Shown here in pieces: positions 24,012 through 36,731 of a stretch of 64,000 bases of DNA (within the stretch, counting starts at the first letter, position 1; each line of letters begins with the position of its first letter). Source of the stretch: Acephala macrosclerotiorum (taxonomy: Eukaryota; Ascomycota; Leotiomycetes; Helotiales; Mollisiaceae); assembly GCA_014904845.1 (NCBI GenBank), contig MU119202.1, positions 930,001 to 994,000 on the forward strand, written 5' to 3'. Position numbers and translations under genes: made by a program. Below the pieces are notes generated by a model. That model saw nothing but the letters and a program-made list of their open reading frames with translations, made no database searches and was not told where the DNA came from.

Positions 24012-24102
24012 GAGGCTGCAGTCTGTAGTAACTCTGTGATGACTCACGAGGCTGCGGTCGGTAGTAACTCTGTGATGACTCACGAGGCTGCGGTCGGTAG
24101 TA
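24012..24102 (+). repeat. 36-base tandem repeat, about 2.5 copies
   Basis: Units start at 24012, 24048 and 24084 (last one partial). Copies 1 and 2 differ at only a few positions, and a more degenerate copy precedes them near 23979. The period is a multiple of three, so the reverse strand reads a 12-residue repeat (TTDRSLVSHHRV) within a 210-codon frame that otherwise has no recognisable content. Confidence 0.8.
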
Positions 24103-24692
24103 CTGTATAAGTCCTCCCTAGATTCTGCCGATTCAAAATTTGCGATACTCACCGCCTTGAGCATAACAAAAACGTCGCCCGGTCGAAAGAAAGTAGACCA
24201 ACAAAGATACAAATACAAGATCCCAAGAGCGTCGACCCCACGATGAGGGGAGGGGTTGGCTGCGACTGCTTCTTTACTTTGTCTCGGACAAGCGGGGAGT
24301 ATAGGTTTGTGCTTGGTTGACGATTGAAGCTGCCTATGATGTGCAGGAGTTCTTTGTATAGACTGAAGTGATAGGGGATTTGACAGCAGCAAACAAATGA
24401 CAACAAGGGAATAGGCTAGTATTTTAAATTCGAATGAAATCGTATTCTGTCCACTTCCTAACTTGGAGGTAAGGACAGATGTTTTCGTCCGATCTATCTC
24501 AAGTTAAAGCTTGACAGCAGCAACCCCTATTAAGTACTTACTCCCACCTCGTATATAAATCATCGTTCCATTTTGCAACAGCCTAAGATGGTTTGCTTGC
24601 TTGCAGTATTCTGCCTGAGTGGAATCATAAATATTCACCGCCTTGAACATAATATAATGCAACATCGCGTGGGGATAGCAAGGTAGTATTAG

Positions 24693-24923
24693 ACCTCCTG
24701 TACCAATCACTTCTTTTACATCGACGGGAACGGTACACCGACTAAAATCCGCCTAAAGAAAAAGATCAACAACTCCAAGGAGCTGTCCAACCTCATGGGC
24801 AAGCTCAAACTCGCAGCGAGGAAGAACAAGAAGGTAGAATTGGAGGAATATCTTGACCACACCCCCGGAGCCTCCGAGGAAGAGGTAAACACGATCGTCG
24901 AAGAGGAGGAAACATCACCATAG
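24693..24923 (+). pseudogene. Orphan coding-like fragment
   Basis: An open frame of 76 codons without a start near its left edge, ending at TAG 24921-24923. The translation is charged and coding-like (YIDGNGTPTKIRLKKK, SKELSNLMGKLKLAARKNKK, EELEEYL-type acidic tail ending EEEETSP), with C-rich third positions unlike the AT-rich surroundings. It looks like the last exon of a gene or mobile element whose upstream part is lost. I do not recognise the family. Confidence 0.35.
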
Positions 24924-27886
24924 CTGGTTCTCTGCTTTGCGATCGCGCAGGTATACTCTTGGATGAATGTACACTTGCGCTCCCTGGAAGATTTCGGGTG
25001 GCCTACTGTAAAGATCCAAGAGATTTACCCATCCGAACAAACCACCGAGAATTGACAGCAAAAGGTGTATAACAATAAAATATAAATTAACAACAATCAG
25101 AATATTGGCAACAAAAACATCACATCTCATCTCATCTTAACATAAGACATCCGCAGAAAGCGTGCCCTCTTTTTCCTTTATGGTTTCATCATTGACTCTG
25201 GCATTTTGCGTCTTTGTTGGAGGTCAATGACTGCCTGACATACAATGGAGTTCGTACTTGTTTTGTTGTCTTGGTTTGAGACTCACCGCCCTCTTTTATA
25301 CCCTGGGGATTGATGACGGCATGTGACGCTACTAGCTCCCATTACCCGTTTCGAAGGCTTTCTTCTGAATGCAAAGTCAGAGTCTGCTTCGAAGTTTCTG
25401 AACTTTGAGAAGTGAGTTCTCGAAGCTTTGGTTTCGGGGAAGAGAATCTTCATCCTCGATTCTGACAATGGAGCCAGCCACGAAGGCCGGGCCTCGTTTC
25501 CTTACTCGAAGAACTGGGTACGAAGTACAGGGTCTGTAAGCGCTGCAGACAATTCGAAGGAAGTATATAGCAAGATTGACACAGACTCTGGGAGGTGAAG
25601 TATGATGGCCATTGTAACTGAATACTATGGCAAAGCCGTTCTTGAATAAATATTCGACTACAAGACGGTCATAACTATGATGAAGTTGTACCAGCGAGAT
25701 GAGTACAACTATGTTTGCTCGTACTGTAAACAGAAACGAAAGCGAGGAATGACTGCATATTTGCTCTTACGGGGGTATAAAAGCAACGATGAAGTTAAAG
25801 ATGACTACATCTTCAAACAGACTCTTGTTCTGACCACCAACTGCAAATGCAAATTTTGGACTCCCGGATGCAATAGATGAAGCATGAAAGTTCTCTAGGC
25901 ACCCCCTCCGAGTACTCGAGGATGGTGACTCCACCCGCATCGTTCGCAATTTGTCACTTCACTCGCCTCACCCAGAGCTCTCTCGGATTCCACGAGCTAA
26001 TTGCCATAACCTTATGCTTATGCTTAATTCCCATGTATTATAACTTATGCAACATGCTCAAAATAATACCTGGTAGACGCGGGTAAGATTGGCCACTAGT
26101 GCGCGCCAATCCAGACCATGAAGAATGCGGCGTGACTGCAATTCCCAACAGAGGAAATTAAAAACAATTCTTTAGCAGAAATTCGGAAGCATCGCATGAA
26201 AAACACCAAGAACCCAAGAGCTTGGAATGTGACTACGCCTCTCACTTCAACTCGGCACCTAGTTCCCCGAACTCGCGCGCTCGCGCCGAAGCATAACTCC
26301 GTCTGAAAATAAGGGGCACTTGAACATCCACTCAACGACTCTGCAGCAATATCGCAGCCGTTCTCGGCGAAACAAGCCAAGAACAACGGCGCAGTTTGAA
26401 AAGGATAAATGCTGTTGAAATGAAGCACCAATAAATGTCATAAGCACAGGGAAAGAAAAGTCGGTGTCGGGAGGATTTCTCGGGGACGGGCCTGAGGTTG
26501 AAGAATGGGAAATAGGAGAAGGAGTAAAACACTCGTCAAACGGAATAGCTCCTAATCTCCACAAAAACATAACGAACGGGAGGACAGAACACGATGTTGC
26601 ATTTCAACTCACCGGAAGTCGAAAAGTGCGATAAGATTACACGGGAGGCACATTCTTTGCTTCTCGAGGAAGATCGTGAAATCCGGACCGAGGAATGCTT
26701 CGTGATCGTGTTCCTGTCACGAACGCCACATGTAGCCTCAGATCGCCGCCAATGCGGCCTGCCGTGTTCCCGATATCTAAAAGTTTATGCAGTCCCATGA
26801 CGCACGGTTGGTGACTGCTGGATCTCCAAAAAGTATCTCGTGTTGGTGGTACAGGCAGCGAGAGTGATGTCTATCCCAAAGGAGAAAGATTTCGTTGCAC
26901 AGCCTCGCACCTTAAACTGAGTTCAGACTGGTCGAGGAACTGTCAGCAGCTGGACGAGGCCTGAAGCGGTAAGCGCGGCATGTTGGCTGCAAACGAAGAC
27001 CCAAACTTCGCTCTAGAAAGCTGCAAGAAGGCGACGCCGAGCCAATAGTAGTGACTGCTCCCCACCATGCCAGGCCTAATTGATCCTACCCACCGTAGCG
27101 CTGTAACCATGCACCCGCACCCGCCACACTGCAACCACTGCACGATTACTCTCCTGACCTCACTCGAGATGTTTCACTCCAACATGCCAGCGACCACACA
27201 GCACACCACGAACTCCTGCGGCCAGCCACCTGCCAAACGGCTCAAGGATACCAAATGCACCTATGACGCACAGAGAGGAGAGAGAAATACAAAGACTCGA
27301 TGAATGATGGGCCACGCCGAGGATGGCCCAATGCGAGTAACAATAGTCAAGACCAGCTTACCACCTCGTACCTGCATCAATCATCAAGATCTGCTCTGGG
27401 GTGGAAACCTTTTTAACTTGCCGTGTTTGGCTGGCATGCACCCGGAGGCTCGTGAAAACGGGGTCGCCCAATGAAAATGATGTTGCGAGACGGGGCTTGT
27501 TTGAGAGGCGCCCCTACCTCCCAAGGCTGTGTGTGCCATGCGACTTTCTTTATTATGTGAAGACCGCACCTCCCGATCTTCTGTTTCCCACTCCACCGCA
27601 CTGCACATACCACCTCTTCCGACTCGTACACTAATCATTCCTGTCAACTTCGACAACTCTGCGAGCGTTCACTTTCGAGTCTCGTTCACTCTCGTTATTT
27701 GAGTCTCTTTATCACACTCGTTTGGGTTTCTCCCAGTCACACCACCACAACATTCACATCCACTTCTCTTCCCCACCGCCACCTTTACGTTCCACTTTGG
27801 TTGCACATCCTCCACGCAACTCTTTCTCCACGGGAAACAGACAAAGAACCTTCAATTCCCCAGAAAGACACGTACACACCTGAACC

Positions 27887-29130
27887 ATGCGTTCCATTAT
27901 CACAGCTGCGGCTGCCCTCCTTGCCGGAGCCAGCTTTGTTTCTGCTCAGACCTTCACCGATTGCAATCCAACAGAGAAGAGTACGTGTTTTCTTAACTTC
28001 CTTGCCGAGTTTGAACGTGCCTAACATATCTAGGCTGTCCTGCGGATCCTGGATTGGGTACGACCTTGACTACTGACTTCACCACTGGTGCGAGCTCTGA
28101 CTGGTCTTTGGCAAATGGCACTACAATGCAGTATGGATCCAATGGCGCCGAGTTCATCATCACCAATTCCGAAGCACCCACCATGAGCTCGAACAAGTAC
28201 ATCATGTTCGGAAAGGTCTCTGTCACTACCAGGGCCTCCGCTGGTACCGGAATCGTTTCCTCGTTCATCCTCGAATCCGACGATCTCGACGAAATCGATT
28301 GGGAGTGGCTCGGCGCCGATGATACTCAAGTCGAGTCCAACTTCTTCGGAAAGGGCAACACTACCACCTATGACCGTGCGGTCTACCACCCTGTCACTGA
28401 CCCCATCGGTACCTGGACCACCTACACCGTTGACTGGACCGCCGATTCCATCCAGTGGTACATTGGCTCCAATCTCGTCCGTACTCTTAGCTACTCTGAC
28501 CCTCTCGCTCTTGAGGGTAAGAACTACCCGCAAACTCCTATGCGCATAAAGATGGGCTCCTGGGTTGGTTGTGCTAATGCCGCCGCTGCTACCAACCCTG
28601 CTACTGCAGGCACTTGCTCCTGGGCCGGAGGACCAGCTGATTTCAGCAAGGCACCTTTCACTATGTACGTCAAGAGCGTTACCATCCAAGATTACGGTTG
28701 CGGCGGTGACTACACCTACTCCGACATGACCGGAAGCTGGCAAAGCATCAAATCCAGCGGTACATGCGGTTCCAACTCTGGCAGCAGTGCGTCCGGCTCT
28801 GCTTCCGCATCAGCTGCTAAGTCTGGCGCCTCAAGCACTGCCTCAGGCGGTGTTCTGATCCAAACCTCTTCGACCGTCAGCACCTTCACCTCAAGCAGCA
28901 CTGGCACTGCTAATGGCTCCAAGTCGAACGCTACAACCACCGCCAGCACTTTGACAACTGCCACGTCTGGTACCTCAACCAAGGCGACCGGTAGCTCAAG
29001 CGGTACGTCCTCGGCTCCCGCCCAGGCAACCACCAACGCTGGTGACAGCATGAAGCCAAAGCACAAATACGGTGCGGTTGACTTCGCCGTCATCGCACTC
29101 GGCCTCGGTCTCGGATATCTTGTCATGTAA
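27887..29130 (+). CDS. GPI-anchored cell-wall chitin-glucan transglycosylase (CRH/Crf1, GH16)
   Basis: Two exons, 27887-27980 and 28034-29130, give 396 residues. The signal peptide is [20 protein letters not shown]. The GH16 domain carries the catalytic DEIDWEWLG motif (E-x-D-x-E) preceded by SSFILESDD, and further conserved blocks [14 protein letters not shown] and [12 protein letters not shown] follow. A Ser/Thr/Ala-rich, presumably O-glycosylated linker runs from about 260 to 365. The C-terminus is a GPI signal (small residues near NAGDS, spacer, then hydrophobic [17 protein letters not shown]). The CRH family links chitin to beta-glucan in the wall. The intron has a clear ctaac branch site. 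Codon usage is strongly C-ending, consistent with high expression. Confidence 0.93.
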
Positions 29131-30915
29131 ACTTACCTGACTTGATATGGCGACTGGGTCGGTTTCTTTTGTAATTGATTTGATTGCATTATGGCGTGGC
29201 GTCGAAGGGATTGCGAAAGAACTTTGGGCTGGACATCTGCAGATACCCGTTCCTAGCACTGGGCTGAGGGTTTTACATGGCTTTCTTGTCGTTTGTAGCA
29301 TCGGAAAGACGGGAAATTGGGTGGTGACTCGCATTTGCATTTGCATTAGAACCGGAGTTCACTGTCCATACTTTAATAATTGAAAAAAAAAAAAAAAATT
29401 CACCATAAACAAATTGTGTGCATAGCCTCGTATGTTCGTTGTTACCAAGTGGCGTGTATAATCCTTTTGGTTGGCGAAATTGTGATATTTTGCGCTTTCT
29501 CCTTCTTTTCGTCCCAAGGTCTACCGAGGAGATTGTCAAGAACAATGAGAGTGTCCTTGAATTTCTCTCACGGATATTGACCACACTTACACACTACCAA
29601 TGTCTCTCATGCGTTTTTCTCCTTTTGAAGTCGCATGGCCCCTCCACGGTCTCAATTCTCCTCTATGCCAAAGCAAGAGCAGAGCACGCAAGGCTGGTCT
29701 TTCTTGCGGTCTCCAAACACAGCCACCACAGCCACCACCACAAATTCCAGGGTCCTTCTAAGAGATTGGATTGGTGATGTTCCATCTCATCTCTTCATCG
29801 TGGGGTCATGGCTTTAGATTCGGTGTGGACGAGGCGCAAACCAGTCCTGTTTATTGGGGGATGTGATATCGGGACTTTGATAGGTGGGGGGTTTGGAGGT
29901 TTGGAGGTTTGGAGATGTTGTTTGTTTCTGTTTTCTTGTGTTGAGTGTCAAAATATAGTTCCCGGGAATTTAGGATGGTTTTGAGATCTTCTTATTTATA
30001 CCCTCCGCGAAATTTTTTTTTTTTATGTTTAGTAATACCCCCCCTGCTTCTTCCATACAATCTAACTCTCACAGAACCAGATAAACATGGAGTTGGACTT
30101 GAAGATGCGGCGCTAATGCCTAGGCCGAATGAACGACCTCATTATTCATCCTCATCGCAGCAGACTTGAATATACAGCCGTTCGCTGAAGGAAAACATCA
30201 CATCGGCCTAGGAGAATAAGGGTTGTAAAGGGATAAGGAGGAGTTAGTTCACGGGGGGTGGAGATGGAGGTGTAGTTCCCATTGAATGCGAGGGATGTTC
30301 CTCTCCTAGATGGGTATCGGAGGTGGGTATGGTGTTGTTTTCTGGGAGAGAATCGGGGATTTGTGTCGTTGCTGTGTTGAGTTGTGGGAATTAGAAAGAG
30401 GGTTAATTGAAGAAGCGAGGGTTTGGAGAGAAGGGAGAGGTTTGGTAGGTTATGCGGGGGAACGAATAGGGGAAGGGAAAGCTGGAGGGACTGGAGAGGC
30501 ATGCAATGGACGGTTTGTTAGGTCTTGATCTCGGTCTTGGGGGAAAGTTCCAGAGTGTGATCTTGTCTCGAACGTAGATATGCTAGAAACAGGCAGCTTC
30601 ATTTTGCAAGTTTGACAATTCAACCCATGGATTCACAGAGTGGAACGATGGGCTAACACGAAATTACTTCAATACCCTCGTGTCTTGTCATTATTATTCT
30701 GCGTAGGCTCATAGCTAGCTCTCGGTGTGTTTCCAGATCCAGATCCAGATCCAGATCCAAATCCAAATAATCCTCCTGCCCGCTTCGTAAATGCATCAAA
30801 TGAATGATTTATCATCTATATCCAGGGTATCTCCATATCCACCCAATTCTACTTCCAAACGTCGTTTGTATCGTACATCCCGGCCCACCTTCATACCCGA
30901 AGAAAAAGATTGTAT
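29131..30915. other. Intergenic with simple repeats
   Basis: 1.8 kb between convergent genes. It contains a poly-A run (29384-29398), three copies of gtttggag (29891-29914), a T run near 30015 and a ccagat microsatellite (30733-30768). No coding gene supported. Confidence 0.55.
30733..30768 (+). repeat. Hexanucleotide microsatellite (ccagat)4(ccaaat)2
   Basis: Six uninterrupted hexamers just downstream of the MFS transporter stop codon; noncoding. Confidence 0.9.
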
Positions 30916-32728
30916 CTAGAACCTTCGAGCAAGCTTACTCCTCGACCTAATCTTCGCACCAAAGAAGAAGATAAAATAGATCAAAGCGCACAGTCCAAAA
31001 CTGATGAAGCCGATGGTAGCCATAGCCCATTTTGTGCTCATGTTGTCAAACATAAGGACACCCAGATGTGCCAACGCAGCCGCCATAACGAAACTAGGGA
31101 TGAGGAAAGCAGCGATAGCTGATGCCGCGACGTTGGGGTATGAGTCGGTGATATAATTCAACATGCTCAACCACAATAACGGATCTGCGAATCCGAGAAC
31201 TCCGCCAGCGACGACGGGAGACCAGTAGGAGACAGAGCCGTCGGAGGTGAATGCGAACCAGAGGAGGGTGATGGGAAAGAGCCAGACGGTGACGAGGGAG
31301 ACGAGGAAGCGGGCTTCGGGGCGGTTGGTGCCGTGCTTGACGCGGTCGCGGGCGTAGAAGTGGGTTTGGACGGGGATGAAACAGAACATTACTAGGACGC
31401 CGACGACGAAGTTTAGGTAGGTTAGGTCTGCTGAGATGATGCTTCGAAAACAATTAGCTTGATTTCAGCGTGAAAGGGGAATGGAGAGAAGGACTTACGA
31501 GAGACCGTTGTTGACGGCGAAAACGTCGTAGACGCCGTCGAGGTACAAGAATAAGATACCGTAGGCGAATCCGTTGTAGATACCAAGAGCAAGAACGATG
31601 GGTTCCGTGAACATGATCTTGAATGTCATGGTGGTAACGAATCGTAACTCCTTCCACACATTGACCTTGCTTCTCAGGATAGCCTCCTCGTCGGAATCGA
31701 CCTCTTGAGCCTTGGAAGCCGCTCTAGCGATGACCAAACGAGGAAGTGTTTCTGGGATGAAGCACATGATGACAGCGAATCCGAAGCCAATAATAACATT
31801 GATCAAGAAGATCCATTTCACGCCCAGCTTGGGGTTGGCGGTGATCCATCCACCGATAGGAGAACCGATTGATGGTCCAACATTGGCACTGACGACGAAC
31901 AGTGCCATGGCTTGACCAGCTCCGTCGACATCTCCGAAGAGGTCGGCAATGGTGCCGGCTACGTTAGAGAGGGCGGTCGATCCAGCTGTTCCGGCAAGGA
32001 ACATGAAGATGATAAGCATGGGGAGATTTCTGGCATAGGCGGTTCCCTTGGCGGATTAGTACGCGGTTTGTGGTTCGTGGGGGTGGTACTTACGAAATTC
32101 AGGATAGCGTAGCAGGTGATACTAGCTACATAGACCCATTTTCGACCTCCGATATCACTGTGTCTAGTAAGCAACTGTAATTGCGTTCTAGACGTCTGGG
32201 TGACTTACGAAAGTGGTCCCATGAAAGCAGGTCCAACGGCGTTTCCGACGATAAACAAACTTTGTCCCAATGTAACGACTTGTGTGCTTGCTCCCCATTT
32301 CAACTCGATATCGTATTCGGCGCCGATGTATGAGGTACTCGTGATGGTAACGAACATTTGCAAGAAACACTGTAGAGTTCCAGCGTCAGCATGAGGTCTT
32401 AGAAGTGATACAAGCTTCTGCCAAGACTGTTGTACAGCATAGGGCCAAGATGTCTTGGATGCCCAGCCGCGCCATTGACATCAGAGAAGGAGAATATCTG
32501 AAGACATACATAAATAATGATGATTCCCCATCGCTTCCATGCGGGCCAATGCATCGGGTGATGGACATCTTGCGCCTTGACAAGCTCGAGGATCGCGAGG
32601 GTGGTATCGGGGTCTTGCGCGGGGTTGACGGGACCGTCTGGCGCGACGACGCCCTTTTCGAAATCTGGTCCGGCAGGCATGGTGGGTTGTTGCTTCTCCT
32701 TGTCTTGATCAGATATCGTGGAAGCCAT
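30916..32728 (-). CDS. MFS transporter, DHA1 (drug/polyamine:H+ antiporter) type
   Basis: Five exons, 32728-32510, 32369-32209, 32157-32094, 32046-31499 and 31441-30916, give 505 residues. The hydrophilic N-terminus (about 65 residues) ends in HPMHWPAWKRW. The first membrane segment is split by an intron at IIIIY-CFLQMFVT. Motif A appears as SDIGGRKWVYVAS between helices 2 and 3. The antiporter motif C is VSANVGPSIGSPIGGW in helix 5. PETLPRLVIARA precedes the central loop, and a basic tail ends KLARRF. This layout matches 12-helix DHA1 proteins of the polyamine/azole-resistance branch. Substrate cannot be told from sequence. The tight introns all have GT-AG ends and keep frame. Confidence 0.88.
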
Positions 32729-34610
32729 TTCGATCGCGTGTCGCGAAGCTCAATGAATCAAATGCTATGAGGTGATGTACAATCCTAAAGTAAGGAAAGG
32801 AGCTCTACTTTAACGTCCTTGGCTGACGAGCAAAGAAATTTAGACGAAGGGAGAGACCGTCAACATAATACAGAAGAGGGAGGTGGAATTATTCACGATG
32901 GGGCATTCGATTACTTTTCTAGCTCGACCTTCACACAATGTTCGATCGCGGCCCATGTTTAGTGGTTCCACCCTCAACTTCGACAGTGTGGACGGGGCTT
33001 CGCCTGCTTGGCGATGGAAAGAATGCTGGATCCATGGAAGCGCCGGCTATTGTTCTGATTCGATGCTTACCCTTATCGCAGTTGAAGCTAGAAGGCAGAT
33101 CCAGGATCTTATGAGATGCAGCGTTTCGTCAGCGAAACGCGAGAGATAAGAAGGTCGGCCTGCCCGTGAATAAAGAGCCGATGCGAAGGAAGATTAGATG
33201 CTGATCCCAGCCGGGAGGCGCCGACTTAGAAGCAACACGTGACTGTCAACGACCTCTCTTCACTCGGAGACACGCGACAGCCTTGAAAAGGGGTCAATCA
33301 TGCCGAGGCAAGCATGGAGACTTGATAGGCAACGCATAATGATGAGAGAGAGGCGAGAGGCTCCGCTGCGGCTCAAAAGGTCTGGACGACTTACTGGGTC
33401 TGGGGTACATGAACCTGGGTAGGATGTCAAACATCAGTGAAGCACTATGAACTCAAAATAGGAGTGATCTTGGTTCTGTGCCTCAGATTGGGGAGTAAAG
33501 CAACAGAATGTTGAAGCCAAAGACCAAGAGCGAATGTGAGTTGGGGAGCTTATAAGGTATGATATGATCCAACTTCATTACAAATGCCGAGACTTGACAA
33601 GAAGGCCATAGTAATGAGTGGATACGCCGTCATGGCAAGACAAAAAGACGAAGAAACGAAGAAGGTTTGCCGAGTAGCTCAGTGGCCGTTGAGAAAGTAG
33701 AAGGCATGTCCTCTTACAACTCTGCTTTTCCATTCATAAGAAATAGACTTCTCTTGGCCATTTGGACGGTCCTCGGAATCAAGGACAATTTGTTGTCAAG
33801 TCGGTTGAAGCATGAATGACCTGCTTATTGAGCGTTGAGTCTTCTCTCTTTGGAATCTTTATGTTGAGAACAAACTCTTGAAAGTCCTACAGCCCGAGGG
33901 ACGTTCAGAATGGGATATCTACTGGTCGTGCCTTCGAGATTGGGAACCTGTCGGGTAGTGTCACTGCTCCATCGTGCCTTCGTTATTCAGAAGTGGTGCA
34001 TCGCCCCTACCAAAAATCGAGTCCGATTGAGCGTGGATTATGTTCGGTTGCTGAAAGTCATGCAACCAAAATTTGTTGGTGATTCACTCTTGCCTTTCCT
34101 GTTGCGCTCATTCGGTTGCGATATTCATTGACTTTTCTGCACGCAAACCGTCTTCTGCACGCTACACAGAAACCTTCATCAACTCCCGCCAAAGTTTCGC
34201 GGTGTCACGGTGCATCTTCTCCTATCTCGCTTCTACGATCAGACGTAGTCCTTTGCTAGAGTTTCTCTGCCATAGCTACTGCTGATTGAGCTCCAATCCT
34301 GCACCCACCCCCTATCATAGATCCTCACAATACCCATACTGCAGATTCTGCTGCTACTACTTGCCCTTGCGCATCTTCCCGTCAGATCTTGTCGTTGTCA
34401 TTCCTTGCCCTCGAAAAAGTTCGGATCCCCGAGTTCGTTCGCAACACGGATTCACCTTTGCACCTTGACCACCTAGCCTCGTCACATCCCCCCAACACCA
34501 AGACACATAGATCGGTATGCATCGCCCTCCAACCTCGAACATCGTCTCCGCTAACCTGATCTTGAAGGTTGCCGTCCCTCAACCATAGGCTGTCACTTGC
34601 ATTGCCCAGC
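32729..34610. other. Intergenic, no gene seen
   Basis: 1.9 kb divergent interval. A segment at about 33669 resembles a tRNA A box but has no B box. The 34.1-34.6 kb part is pyrimidine-rich and is probably promoter and leader of the downstream gene. Confidence 0.5.
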
Positions 34611-36731
34611 ATGCCAGCCGCAACCAGACGTCGCCAGGCGGCGATCACAGAATCGTACTCTGTAGATAAGAGAATCTGCGCACATCAAGCCAAGTTCGGT
34701 GGAAGTGCAGAGATCGACTTGTCTCCTCCAAGACGATCGGTCCGCAGCGCCAGAAGCATTCGCTACACTTCCTACTCCGACAGTGACGACGATGAAGAAG
34801 AACAGGACGACGAAGATGAGTATTACGAAGAGCGAGAGGAACAGTATGAGGAGGTCGAGTCCGACGCTGAAGAGATTGTCGCTCCTCAGATCAAGACCGC
34901 TGCAGCTGTCAGTCGGATAGTAGAGAGTGTAGCTGGCAAGGTCTTCAAGAATATGGCAACTGAGGTGCGTACCCCTTTATCTCCGCAACCGAACTGTCGC
35001 AAGCACGACCAGCTTCGTTTTCCCTGTCTCTGAAAATTGGAAAAGTTCTCAATACCATGTTGTCGATTTCCCGCTGACGCTCACCTTTGCAGATCCACCA
35101 ACATATCGCCGACTACCTTCCCTCTGACTACGATGTCGCCAGCTATGCCCTGGTATGCAAGACTACAGGTGCTGCGATCACACCAAGTGTTTGGCGCAAG
35201 CGCTTCATGCGAACATTCGATTTCGATGACAAACTCTCGACCGCCGAGATGCTGATGAAGTACAAGTACCGACGCCTCGTATCTAGACAATGGACATGCT
35301 TCGACTTGGGACAATTCGCGGGTGGCAGTAGTCGTGAAATCAAGAGTGTTCAGGCGACGAACCAAGAACACTGCTTGGCCATGCTCAGGAGCTTGATTAT
35401 CGGTAAGCAAGCCAATCATCGTGATGAGGTGACTTAGATTGATTTCTCTTGCAGAGTCCGATGCGCGCAAGGTGTACGATGACAACGGCACCCTCGTCCT
35501 AAATGGCTTGAACCTTGGATTCATCCAGGACATGATTACTGGTCGCCACGGCATGTCATATACCGATATCGTCGACGCCGTCTTCTGCACGAGTTATGAC
35601 CAGGATATTGCCAAGAGCTTGGGTAGCATCATGAACGAGTCAGATCCGGAACATGCTCTTTACGGCGTCCAACTTTGCCTGTCAATCTTCGCCTTGCACC
35701 CGAAATACTGCAACCTCAAGATCTCTCATTTCGACATCTCTCAACATCAGGCCTATTCGGCACCATCCTCCCAACCACTTTTCTTGGGCAAATATAAGCA
35801 GTCGATCAATTCGCGTTGCCTTTTGCACATAGTCAACTTTTTCAAGTACCATTTCAAGTCCGAGGGTGAGGGTTTACTTTCTCATGACTACCTCGACCTC
35901 GATACAGACCAGCATCCTATGCCTTGGGTTGGAAAGATCAAGGCCGGGACACAATCATTGGGCACTCATTGGAAGGGGGCTTACAGTGAGACTTACACTT
36001 ATAACATATGAATCCTGCTAATCCGCCCAGTGTACCTTGACCAGAACACCCTGCTGAGTTGCAGACAGTGGAGACCATCTTCTTCGGGCGTTCACACAGA
36101 CTCATTGGATGGGGGAGAAACTTTCCAGGTAATAATCTGTTCTGCCCAGACTTTGATACCCTTACTAATCGATCAGGATATGGCATTCTTCTTTGACGAT
36201 GAGGAGCATAGCAATTGCAAGTGGCCTAAGCGATGGGAAGACATCCTTCGTAGTGATCCTTTCAAGGGGCTGAACACAACACATGCATCCTCTCGGCGAT
36301 CAAGCCCCCGAGGCAGTCGAACCAGAAACGAATCAGAATCACAGCGACCAGAGATCAAGCAGTTTTGGGGATCTACTAGGGGTGCTAAGCAAGGTCATTT
36401 CTTTGGCCGCCTTCATGCCTTGGTTCCCCAGGCTGGTATTCATGGTTACCAACGACTCACCATGATGCAATTCTACACGAAGGTAGAAAATGGTCAACAT
36501 GTCTACGATCCTAACCAAGTCTGGGCGTATGAAGGCTGTGTTCTCCCAGGTGGTCGTATAATCGTTGGCCGGTGGTGGGATGCCGTCGCCGACCTTGATA
36601 ATCCGAACATCAATTCCGGCCCTTTCATCTGGTGGAATGTCGACCGCAGTGGAGCTACAAAGCCAATCGAAAAGACTGAGGCTTTTGAATTCTTGGACTC
36701 ATTCCAAGGTTCGGAAATCGGCGTCTTTTAA
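34611..36731 (+). CDS. F-box-like protein, function unknown
   Basis: Five exons, 34611-34964, 35093-35402, 35455-35985, 36031-36128 and 36177-36731, give 615 residues. The N-terminal 40 residues are basic, then an Asp/Glu-rich run (DSDDDEEEQDDEDEYYEERE) spans about 60-90. The intron after NMATE leads into IHQHIADYLPSDYDVASYALVCKTT...WRKRF, which has the leucine/valine/tryptophan spacing of an F-box. No leucine-rich or WD repeats are recognised in the long C-terminal region, which has Trp-rich blocks (PGGRIIVGRWWDAV, GPFIWWNVD) seen in ascomycete F-box hypotheticals. A role as SCF substrate receptor is inference. The last intron (48 bases, in frame, no stop) could be retained. Confidence 0.65.

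Larger units (their letters stand above)
23431..27886. other. Gene-poor, repeat-bearing interval
   Basis: 4.5 kb without a supported intact gene. The left part (23.6-24.1 kb) has short repeated phrases and a 36-base tandem repeat. 24.1-24.7 kb carries a duplicated segment. 24.69-24.92 kb holds a coding-like fragment. 25.68-25.88 kb has a small Cys-containing frame. The last 0.5 kb is the CT-rich leader of the cell-wall enzyme gene. No terminal repeats, transposase or reverse transcriptase motifs could be recognised, so calling it a transposon relic would be a guess. Confidence 0.5.

Noticed and set aside
29384..29398. Poly-A run as evidence of a retroposed gene
   Set aside because: No coding relic or target-site duplication beside it; likely a simple A run after the cell-wall enzyme gene.
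33669..33760. Possible tRNA (gccgagtagctcagtggc)
   Set aside because: The A-box-like start is good, but no GGTTCGA-type B box or closing acceptor stem follows within tRNA length.
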